Below the pieces are notes generated by a model. That model did no database searches and was not told the origin of the DNA. It saw only the letters and a program-made list of their open reading frames with translations. Positions 1 to 6,429 of a DNA stretch of 12,651 bases are shown in pieces (the stretch's first letter is position 1; every line of letters begins with the position of its first letter). The position numbers and the translations under genes are program-made. Source of the stretch: Bacteroidales bacterium (lineage in GTDB: Bacteria; Bacteroidota; Bacteroidia; Bacteroidales; Muribaculaceae); the NCBI GenBank assembly GCA_019420545.1, contig JAHZGZ010000006.1, positions 1 to 12,651 on the forward strand, read 5' to 3'.

Positions 1-596
1 ACACGCGGCAGCACGTTCTCACGGAACTCATTGTAGGTGCCTACCCCTTCGCGTTCCTGCGACATACCGATATGGCATTCGTAGATAAGCAGTGGCTTGG
101 TGTCGGGCACGAATTTCTTTACCGCCCACTTGTAGGGCTTCTCGGGACACCATACCTGGGCCGAGAATATATGTGTCTGCTCATCCTGCACCACACGGGT
201 GGCATAAGCGGGAATGCGCTCGCCGCATCCGCCGTCCCAGCAGACATACATCTTATACAGATCGCCGTTGTGGATGGCATCGGCGGGGAGTTTTATCTCC
301 CACACGCCGTCGGAGGCGGCGATACGCCGCAGGGCATACTTGCGCATGATCTTCCACTTGGAGAAGTCGCCGATAAGGTTGATCGACGTGGCGTGGGGAG
401 CCCATTCGCGGAACACCCACCCCGTGTCGGTACGGTGCATGCCGAAATAGTTGTAGGCATTGGCGAAAGCCTTCAGCGAACCGCTTCCGGCGGTGAGTTC
501 CTTCTCCTTGTTGATTGCATCCTGATGGCGCCCCTCGATGGCTGCGGCATATGGCTCGAGCCAGGGGTCGTTCTTAATGATGGCAAGTTGTCCCAT
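1..596 (-). CDS. glgB: 1,4-alpha-glucan (glycogen) branching enzyme, N-terminal part, cut by window start
   Basis: The frame opens with ATG at 596 and is still open at base 1, giving about 198 residues of a protein normally near 670. It begins MGQLAIIKNDPWLEPY. Around residues 45-130 there is a CBM48-like beta domain, including NYFGMHR, WVFREWAPHA, LIGDFSKWK and GVWEIKLP. Near residue 170 comes LLIYECHIGMSQEREGVGTY, the linker into the GH13 catalytic barrel that is typical of the eukaryote-like (GH13_8) branching enzymes common in Bacteroidetes. The catalytic Asp/Glu/Asp residues lie outside the window. The enzyme transfers alpha-1,4 glucan segments to alpha-1,6 branch points in cytoplasmic glycogen. 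It sits alone after a 155-base gap that separates it from the barrel gene upstream, so it is probably transcribed separately. The family is clear; the GH13_8 subfamily rests on motif resemblance. Confidence 0.9.
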   Translation of the reverse strand, partial: MGQLAIIKNDPWLEPYAAAIEGRHQDAINKEKELTAGSGSLKAFANAYNYFGMHRTDTGWVFREWAPHATSINLIGDFSKWKIMRKYALRRIAASDGVWEIKLPADAIHNGDLYKMYVCWDGGCGERIPAYATRVVQDEQTHIFSAQVWCPEKPYKWAVKKFVPDTKPLLIYECHIGMSQEREGVGTYNEFRENVLPR

Positions 597-643
597 GGTG
601 TGATATGTTGAATTTTGGGTTTTTGGTTTCTATGACAAAGGCT

Positions 644-660
644 GATGCCCACACGGCACC
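644..660 (-). other. Small hairpin in the leader of the branching-enzyme gene
   Basis: Read on the minus strand, GGTGCC and GGCATC can pair with one G-U and enclose a five-base loop (GTGTG). It lies about 50 bases upstream of the glgB start. I recognise no known riboswitch or leader family, and I found no TAnnTTTG promoter in the 597-751 gap. It may be a leader structure or chance pairing. Confidence 0.2.
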
Positions 661-712
661 GACCCGGAAGATACAACAAACCGCCGCGGGCGAAGGTTTG
701 CGAAGAGAGCCG

Positions 713-735
713 TCGGAGTTCGCTTAATGCTCCGA
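713..735 (-). terminator. Weak hairpin after the outer membrane barrel gene, possible terminator
   Basis: TCGGAG (713-718) and CTCCGA (730-735) form a perfect six-base-pair stem with an 11-base loop. It begins 16 bases past the stop codon of the barrel gene at 752. No run of T follows on the minus strand, so it is not a standard intrinsic terminator. The position is the main argument for it. Confidence 0.25.
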
Positions 736-751
736 GTCATCTGAGTACTTG

Positions 752-2542
752 TCAGAATCTGAAAGAGACTCCGGCGAGGCCGGTGATACCCTTGTTGGGG
801 ATGCCGTATACGATCTGCCACTTGCGGTTAAGCAGATTCTCTACGGTAAGCCATACGTTGAACCGGTCGGAGAACCGCCACGTGGCGCCCAGATCAAGTG
901 ACGCAGCGTTGCCGAGCGAGATCTTCTTATATTCGAAAGGGAGGAAGATGTCCGGATTAGCGGGCTCCACGCTATAAAGGCAGCGTCCTGAGCGCACGGT
1001 ATATGAGGCCCATACGTCAAAAGGTTTTATCGGATGCACACCGAGGCGCACATCAAACACCGAGCGCGCACGGTCGATGGCGCTGATATTCCCCTCATCG
1101 TACTCCTGCGGAGCGCCTTCCCAGCTTACGCGCAGCGAAGCAACGTCGCGGTAATCGTAGTTGAGCGCCGCACCGTAGTGCACGTCACGGAATCCGGCAA
1201 TCGGGAAAACATATCCCATATTCCGATACAATGACCATGGCGCAGTATCCTCATCATCGGCATCATCAAAGAGTCCTACAGTAGGAGCGAAATAGGAGTT
1301 GACCTTACCGAAACCGCCCCACACTTCAATCGAAGCGCCCTGAAACGGCCCGACAATCATACCGCCCTCCACATGCCATTTATCCCACATCGGGCATGTC
1401 GAACAAAACTGCGACATATAACGGTTGCGGTCGTAGCGGTCGCCAAGCGTCTGCATGTCCACACGGCGGTCGTTCAGTTGCGCCCACAGTCCGAAGAAAC
1501 TCGAAGGTGTCCAGTCGATACGCAGATCGGGACGCACACGGTTGCTGCCGCAGTCACCTCCGGCAATCTGAACCCCGACGCCGGCTTTGACGGCAAAATT
1601 ATCATTCTTCCAACGCAGATACGGATACAGCTCCGTCATGCTGTAGTCACACGATTCATTGTTGAAGCCACCCTGATGAACCCAATCGCTGTCAGTCCCA
1701 TCACCCGTAGTCCAGGCAAAAAGCCCGCTGGCGTCGGAAAGTCCTACATTGGTGAAATCAGCATCGGCACCTACTGTCCACGACTCAGAAAGGGCATACC
1801 GGGCGCCAAGGGAAAGTGTGAATACATTGTTATTTCTGGAAGAAAGTTCCATCAGCTCCTCTTTAACCTTGGTGAAGCCGAAGTAGCTGTAGCCTAAGCC
1901 AATGGAGTAATCGAAGGCGCCCAGCTGCGACTGCCATCCGAGGTCTACGTCAGCGCGGTTGACCTTCTGCGTAAAGCCTTTCGAGACAAGCGTGGGGAAG
2001 TTGAACGAGGAGAATCCGTATGATGCACGCCCTGAAAGGGTGCCTATGTCGCCGAAAGTATGGGAGCCGTCGAGCCCCACGCGCACATCCTCGGTATTGT
2101 AGGTTATCTTATCGCCGGGTGTGCCATAGGGAGCGGTGCGCTTTACCGAGCTGCCGTCGTACTGCAGCCACGCGTTAAGGCCGGTCTTTTGGGTGTTGAC
2201 TATCTTGTATCCGGCCGACACCCCGAGCTGAAATGTGGGGAAATATCCGGCCATCACATACCCGCGGTAGGGCGACGGCTCGACCGACGAGGCATAAGCG
2301 GCCGGCGGAAGCACGGCCACAGTGGGCGATACGGGAGCGACAACACCGCGGTCGGTCCATTTCAGCGACTTCTGCTGAATGGCGGGGAGCACAAGTTTGG
2401 GGGTGAGCACCATGCGTGATGCCTCGCGCTCCTGTGGCACGACATCCTTGTCGACGGTGATCTCTTTGGAGAGGGTCTGCCCGGCGGCATTGAGTGCTAC
2501 CAGCGCCGCAAGCAGTGTATATGGTTTTAATGATGTTGGCAT
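752..2542 (-). CDS. TonB-dependent-receptor-like outer membrane beta-barrel protein without a plug domain
   Basis: A 596-residue protein with an N-terminal signal peptide (short charged start, hydrophobic stretch around residues 8-20, likely cleavage near AAGQ). A periplasmic tail of about 70 residues follows, containing KEITVDKDVVPQEREASRM and a Pro-rich segment. The barrel region starts near residue 93 (RGYVMAGYFPTF) with many alternating aromatic/small strands. The last residue is Phe in the motif FRF, the usual signal for BAM-mediated insertion. There is no TonB-box/plug domain of SusC or BtuB type. The tail and the entry RGYVMAGYFP resemble a Bacteroidales family usually labelled TonB-dependent receptor. 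A late segment, FSDRFNVWLTVENLLNRKW, is typical of the C-terminal strands of TonB receptors. Cysteines occur at 298, 331 and in CSTC at 380-383, which is uncommon for such barrels. The ligand is unknown. The start at 2542 gives a proper signal peptide. Confidence 0.75.
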   Translation of the reverse strand: MPTSLKPYTLLAALVALNAAGQTLSKEITVDKDVVPQEREASRMVLTPKLVLPAIQQKSLKWTDRGVVAPVSPTVAVLPPAAYASSVEPSPYRGYVMAGYFPTFQLGVSAGYKIVNTQKTGLNAWLQYDGSSVKRTAPYGTPGDKITYNTEDVRVGLDGSHTFGDIGTLSGRASYGFSSFNFPTLVSKGFTQKVNRADVDLGWQSQLGAFDYSIGLGYSYFGFTKVKEELMELSSRNNNVFTLSLGARYALSESWTVGADADFTNVGLSDASGLFAWTTGDGTDSDWVHQGGFNNESCDYSMTELYPYLRWKNDNFAVKAGVGVQIAGGDCGSNRVRPDLRIDWTPSSFFGLWAQLNDRRVDMQTLGDRYDRNRYMSQFCSTCPMWDKWHVEGGMIVGPFQGASIEVWGGFGKVNSYFAPTVGLFDDADDEDTAPWSLYRNMGYVFPIAGFRDVHYGAALNYDYRDVASLRVSWEGAPQEYDEGNISAIDRARSVFDVRLGVHPIKPFDVWASYTVRSGRCLYSVEPANPDIFLPFEYKKISLGNAASLDLGATWRFSDRFNVWLTVENLLNRKWQIVYGIPNKGITGLAGVSFRF

Positions 2543-2615
2543 ATGGCAAAGATAGAGAAAATATTTTGATACTTATGCCGGGGGCGCCTGTTATTTATAG
2601 ACGCAAACACACCTA

Positions 2616-3353
2616 TTATAATATTACCGCGACTTCCTTGAAGGCATACGTGCGCATGGGCGAGCCGTCGACGGGGGCGAGCGTCATCATGCCGTCGGGA
2701 GCGATGGTGTGTATAGCCGCACGGAATATATCGCCGGTGGGTGTATCGCGGTAGGTAAGGCCGTCACGCCCCCATAGCGAAGCCATGTAGCGGTCGTGGC
2801 GACCGGTGGCCGGTAGCGTCAGTTCATGCATTATCGCGTCGCACACTCGGCCGAGCACTTCATCGGTATCGAATGCATGTCCGGCGATCTGGGCCATCGA
2901 CACCGGATTGGGGGCGTCGCTGCGCCATACGGTCTGGTTTACGTTGATCCCGATTCCGGCGATACTGTGGCGTATCACAGGGCCTACCAGCGAGTTTTCA
3001 ATGAGGATGCCGCATATCTTGCGGTCGGCGGCATATATGTCGTTGGGCCATTTGATGCGCACCGGGATGCCGGGCAGATACTGCTGCAGCACCGAGGCAA
3101 TGCCGAGGGCCACTGCCTCCGACAGGCTGAACTGCTCGGCGGCGCGGATGCCGTCGGGGCGCAGGAGCATGGAGAAGGTGAGGTTGGCGCCCGCTTCGGC
3201 CTCCCACGAGTTGCCGCGCTGTCCGCGTCCTGCCGTCTGGGCATAGGCGGTTACAACGGCACCATGAGGGAGCGTGGCGGCTATTCCGGCGATATACGAA
3301 CTGGTAGAGGGGGTGGAGTCGAGAGTGATGAGTCGCGTTATTGACGAGGACAT
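2616..3353 (-). CDS. birA: Biotin--[acetyl-CoA-carboxylase] ligase, monofunctional (no HTH)
   Basis: The 245-residue protein activates biotin with ATP and attaches it to the lysine of biotin carboxyl carrier proteins in the cytoplasm. Visible motifs in order are LDSTPSTSSY (11-20), the biotinyl-AMP loop GRGQRGNSW (42-50), KWPND (101-105), K112 in RKICGILIE (catalytic lysine) and GIGINVN (133-139), followed by a small C-terminal domain. There is no N-terminal helix-turn-helix, so it should not repress a bio operon as E. coli BirA does. The frame is open further upstream, to 3545, but that extension lies antisense-like over the Imm17 gene and has no family resemblance. ATG at 3353 places the first motif correctly. 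It overlaps the upstream Imm17 gene by 16 bases, which suggests translational coupling. Confidence 0.93.
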   Translation of the reverse strand: MSSSITRLITLDSTPSTSSYIAGIAATLPHGAVVTAYAQTAGRGQRGNSWEAEAGANLTFSMLLRPDGIRAAEQFSLSEAVALGIASVLQQYLPGIPVRIKWPNDIYAADRKICGILIENSLVGPVIRHSIAGIGINVNQTVWRSDAPNPVSMAQIAGHAFDTDEVLGRVCDAIMHELTLPATGRHDRYMASLWGRDGLTYRDTPTGDIFRAAIHTIAPDGMMTLAPVDGSPMRTYAFKEVAVIL

Positions 3354-3577
3354 GACGTTACTGGCTGAAAAAACAGATACACGGCCATAGCGAGGATACC
3401 CAGACCTATTACGACATAGAATATGCGCGCATGCATGCGCCGCATGCGTCCGGTAAGTATCCGCGCGTTGACACTGGCGTAGAACCATGGCCAGCCCGCA
3501 ATCCCCGCCGCAACAGAAAATATGCCCGTCGCGCCGAAAATGCACACAAGGATGGTCTTCGCCGTTTCTATCGACAT
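3338..3577 (-). CDS. Imm17-family small two-helix membrane protein
   Basis: A 79-residue protein with two hydrophobic helices (about 8-28 and 52-70). They are joined by a basic loop with WFYASVNAR and RMRRMHARIFY. Length, helix spacing and the aromatic-NAR pattern match the Imm17 family as I remember it in Bacteroides. That family was named for a predicted immunity role in polymorphic toxin systems. No toxin gene is visible here. The gene instead lies 13 bases after tsaE and overlaps birA by 16 bases, inside a housekeeping run, so the immunity label should be treated with caution. It probably sits in the inner membrane with both ends on the same side. Its real role is unknown. It is a real gene rather than a shadow, because the spacing on both sides is operon-like and the membrane pattern is clean. 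Confidence 0.75.
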   Translation of the reverse strand: MSIETAKTILVCIFGATGIFSVAAGIAGWPWFYASVNARILTGRMRRMHARIFYVVIGLGILAMAVYLFFQPVTSCPRQ

Positions 3578-3590
3578 GATCCGATCGGGC

Positions 3591-4028
3591 CTACTCGTCG
3601 GGAAGGGTTACTGTAAGAAGGCGCGAGCCGTCGGGCTGCTCGGCGATATCAACCTTTACGGTATCGTCGGGAAGGATGTCGGCGATGCGGTCGGGCCATT
3701 CGAGGAAGCAGAGCGCACCCGAGTCAAGATAGTCCTCGACGCCTATGTCGAACGCTTCCTCGAGATTCTCGAGACGGTAGAGGTCGAAGTGATAGATAAG
3801 CTCGGCGGTGGTCGACGAACGGTATTCGTTGATGATGGCAAACGAGGGTGAGCTTGTCGGATCCTCGTCGACACCGAGCGCACGCGAAAGGGCGTTGATG
3901 AAGGTAGTCTTGCCGGCACCCATCTCGCCGTTGAAAGCAAATACTGTATAGTCGCCCATAAGGTCGACGAACTGCTCGGCCACGCTGTCGATGGCATCGA
4001 GCGAAGGTATGGTCAGTGTGGTTGTCAT
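3591..4028 (-). CDS. tsaE: tRNA threonylcarbamoyladenosine biosynthesis ATPase TsaE
   Basis: The 145-residue protein has the usual TsaE length. It is the ATPase partner of TsaB/TsaD that supports formation of t6A at position 37 of ANN-reading tRNAs. Visible motifs are Walker A GEMGAGKTT (34-42), the switch-like SSPSFAIINEY (59-69), HFDLYRL (80-86) and FLEWPDR (108-114), with the conserved Glu and Trp of the family. The partners TsaB and TsaD are not in this window. It follows porX after a 52-base AT-rich gap and precedes the Imm17 gene by 13 bases. I could not identify a promoter in the gap, so it may be read from the porX transcript. Confidence 0.95.
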   Translation of the reverse strand: MTTTLTIPSLDAIDSVAEQFVDLMGDYTVFAFNGEMGAGKTTFINALSRALGVDEDPTSSPSFAIINEYRSSTTAELIYHFDLYRLENLEEAFDIGVEDYLDSGALCFLEWPDRIADILPDDTVKVDIAEQPDGSRLLTVTLPDE

Positions 4029-4080
4029 CGTACTTATATATAATATATGTAGAGTGATGAATCTTAGAGTATGTTTACTT

Positions 4081-5625
4081 TTATTTTTTGGGAGTAAGCG
4101 TGATAAGCGGCACTATCATCTCCTCGAGAGAGATGCCACCATGCTGGAACGTGCCGGTGTAGTACTGCACGTAGTAGTTGTAATTGTTGGGATACGCGAA
4201 AAAGTCGTGGCCGCCCGCGAATATATATGTCGACGACACGTTGGGCGACGGAAGCCCGAACCGCTCGGGACGCTTTATCTCGTAGACCTGCTTGGGATTG
4301 TAGTTGAGATTCTTGCCTACCTTGTAGCGCAGGTTGGTGTTGGTGTTCTTGTCGCCGATGACCTTGATGGGGTTGTCGACCTGGATAGTACCGTGGTCGG
4401 TGGTGAGCACGATACGGTAGCCCGCTTCGGCTATGCGCCGGAATAGGTCGAGCGCCGATGAGTGGCGGAACCACGTCTCGGTGAGAGAGCGGTACGCCGC
4501 ATTGTTGGTGGCGAGCTCGCGGATCATCTTCGACTCGGTACGGGCATGTGAAAGCATGTCGATGAAGTTGAGCACCACTACATTGAGGTCATTCGCGGCA
4601 AGATTGGAGAATTCACGCACCAGACGCTCGTTGCCGGTAGAGTCGTTGACCTTGTTGTAGGAGAATTTCACCTGACGGCGATAGCGCTCAAACTGGGTGG
4701 CGATCAGAGGCGACTCGTTGAGATTCTTCCCCTCCTCGCTGTCTTCGTCGACCCACAGGTCGGGAAACATGCGCGCGATCTGCAACGGCATAAGGCCCGA
4801 GAATATGGCGTTGCGCGCATACTGGGTGGCCGTGGGGAGGATCGACGTATAGAGCTGCTCGTCGAAGTTGAACATATCGGCAAGCAGAGGCTTGATCGTG
4901 CGCCACTGGTCGAGACGGAAGTTATCGATAAGGATGAAGAATATCTTCTCCCCCTTGTCGAGCAGCGGGAAGATACACTCCTTGAATATGCCTGGACTCA
5001 TCAGGGGGTGGTCGTCGGTAGTAAGCCACGTCTCATAGTTCTTGCGCACAAACTTGTTGAATGCGGCATTAGCTTCCTGCTTCTGCATCATTAGCATCTC
5101 CTCCATACCGCTGTCGGGGGCGGCGGCAAGCTCCATCTCCCAGTATACCAGCTTGCCGTAGCGCTGCTGCCAGTCGTCGATGGTACGGCAGTCGCCGATG
5201 AGCTGCGAGAGTTCTGAAAACTGCTGGCGGTAACCCGTGGCGGTAGTCTCGGTCACGAGCTGCCCCGAATGAAGGTTTTTCTTAATCGACAGAAGTATCT
5301 GCGTGGGGTTGACGGGCTTAATCAGGTAATCGGAAATCTTGCTTCCGATAGCCTGGTTCATGATGTTTTCCTCCTCGCTTTTGGTAATCATTATCACCGG
5401 CACATGCGGAGCGGTCTGCTTTATAAGCATCAGCGTCTCCAGCCCGGTAAGGCCCGGCATGTTCTCGTCGAGGATGATCAGATCGAATGGCCGCTCAGCC
5501 ACCAGGTCGAGAGCGTCGCGTCCGTTGTTGACGGTAGTGACATCGTAACCTTTGCTTTTGAGGAAAAGTATGTGGGGCTTCAGGAGATCTATCTCGTCGT
5601 CGGCCCAGAGTATGGAGTTGGACAT
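4081..5625 (-). CDS. porX: PorX-type response regulator fused to a PglZ/alkaline-phosphatase-superfamily domain
   Basis: The 514-residue protein begins with a receiver domain (1-120): acidic pocket D9-D10-E11, phosphoacceptor D53 in LIILDENMPG, T81, and K103 in YLIKP. A helical linker (about 125-220) leads to a PglZ-type domain. By comparison with the alkaline phosphatase superfamily I predict metal ligands D234 (IDNFRLD), T265 or T267 (LPTATQ), D356 and H360 (NFIDMLSH), D410-H411 (LTTDHG) and H496 (QHGG). All are present, so the enzyme looks intact. In Porphyromonas, PorX works with the kinase PorY to control type IX secretion genes, and phosphodiesterase activity on oligonucleotides has been reported for the family. 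Homologs also occur in Bacteroidales that lack type IX secretion, so this gene alone does not prove the system. It starts three bases after the porW-like gene ends, implying co-transcription. Confidence 0.92.
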   Translation of the reverse strand: MSNSILWADDEIDLLKPHILFLKSKGYDVTTVNNGRDALDLVAERPFDLIILDENMPGLTGLETLMLIKQTAPHVPVIMITKSEEENIMNQAIGSKISDYLIKPVNPTQILLSIKKNLHSGQLVTETTATGYRQQFSELSQLIGDCRTIDDWQQRYGKLVYWEMELAAAPDSGMEEMLMMQKQEANAAFNKFVRKNYETWLTTDDHPLMSPGIFKECIFPLLDKGEKIFFILIDNFRLDQWRTIKPLLADMFNFDEQLYTSILPTATQYARNAIFSGLMPLQIARMFPDLWVDEDSEEGKNLNESPLIATQFERYRRQVKFSYNKVNDSTGNERLVREFSNLAANDLNVVVLNFIDMLSHARTESKMIRELATNNAAYRSLTETWFRHSSALDLFRRIAEAGYRIVLTTDHGTIQVDNPIKVIGDKNTNTNLRYKVGKNLNYNPKQVYEIKRPERFGLPSPNVSSTYIFAGGHDFFAYPNNYNYYVQYYTGTFQHGGISLEEMIVPLITLTPKK

Positions 5626-5628
5626 AAT

Positions 5629-6429
5629 CTATTCGGTTGGGGTGGGTTCTGTTTCGGGCCCGGGGGCCTCTGAGTCCTCCGAGCCCTCGTCGGTCAGGCC
5701 AGGCGAAGCGGTCACGGGCTCTTCCTCGGCCTTTGCGTCGACATAGCGGAAGTAGTCCTCGAAGCTTCGTCCCTGGTGGATGAGTTTGTCGAAGTTCTCT
5801 ACGCTGATCATCACCGGGCGCACTTCGGGAGGAAGGGTGAGGCGCCCGTCCTCGTCCATCACCTTGCGGTAATGGGTGAGCTCTTCGAAATTGGCGAATC
5901 CTTTAATCAACAACAGGCCGAGGCGCCCGAAGTTCATCTGCTCGAGGTCGAAGTCACGCACCACAAATGCGCTGAAGTTGTGGTAGGCGACATCGTAGAG
6001 CAACTGGTTGGCGTTAACCTCGTCGGTAGGATATACGAGCACAAGCAGCTGCGGCACGTCGGGATTGAGGTCGAAGGTTATCGAATCGTTGTCGTTGAAT
6101 ACACTGTCGTTGCTCAGACGCAGATCCCACAGCATGCCGCGGGTATTCGTGGCACCGGCATGAAGTTTACGCCCCTGGGCGAGCGCTTTGAGGTACGCCG
6201 ACGCCAGAGGGGTTATGTCGGTCTTGGGATAGCGCTCGAGCAGTTCCTTGAGGGTCGTGCGGAACTCCTCGGGCTTGTTCTCGGTGACATACGACAGGGC
6301 GTCGATAAACATGAACTTAGGCATGATCTTGCTCAGCGGATAGCGCTGCATCATGTCGCGGTAGGCGGCATGCACCTCGTCGTTGCGGTTGTTGAGATAT
6401 GCATCGTAGGCGCGCTCGTAAAGTACCTC
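5629..6429 (-). CDS. porW: PorW/SprE-like TPR lipoprotein, C-terminal part in shifted frame
   Basis: This is the C-terminal part of the gene whose first part lies at 6351-8495. Its frame is -1 relative to that part. Useful sequence starts near 6429 (EVLYERAYDAYLNNRNDEVH) and continues for about 266 residues to TAG at 5629-5631. The first possible start codon inside it is GTG at 6375 (HAAYRDMMQRYPLSK), with no reason to think it is used. The content fits the end of PorW/SprE-like proteins: a last TPR-like helix pair, then a globular region (LLVLVYPTDEVNANQLLYDV, FSAFVVRDFDLEQM, LLLIKGF, YFRYVDAK) and an acidic Pro/Glu/Thr tail. The stop lies three bases before the porX start. As written, this part would be translated only if ribosomes change frame or restart. 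A sequencing or assembly error that hides one intact gene is equally possible. Confidence 0.75.
   Translation of the reverse strand, partial: EVLYERAYDAYLNNRNDEVHAAYRDMMQRYPLSKIMPKFMFIDALSYVTENKPEEFRTTLKELLERYPKTDITPLASAYLKALAQGRKLHAGATNTRGMLWDLRLSNDSVFNDNDSITFDLNPDVPQLLVLVYPTDEVNANQLLYDVAYHNFSAFVVRDFDLEQMNFGRLGLLLIKGFANFEELTHYRKVMDEDGRLTLPPEVRPVMISVENFDKLIHQGRSFEDYFRYVDAKAEEEPVTASPGLTDEGSEDSEAPGPETEPTPTE

Noticed and set aside
1373..1897. 174-codon plus-strand open frame opposite the outer membrane barrel gene
   Set aside because: No motif or start context supports it, while the minus strand encodes a full barrel with signal peptide and terminal Phe.
2547..2554. TATCTTTG on the minus strand, matching the -7 promoter consensus before the barrel gene
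   Set aside because: It lies only five bases from the ATG and has no TTTG at the proper upstream distance, so it would give an almost leaderless transcript; probably chance.
3354..3545. 64-codon N-terminal extension of birA
   Set aside because: The extension overlaps the Imm17 gene in another frame, is Cys/His/Arg-rich without resemblance to an HTH domain, and ATG 3353 fits the ligase start.
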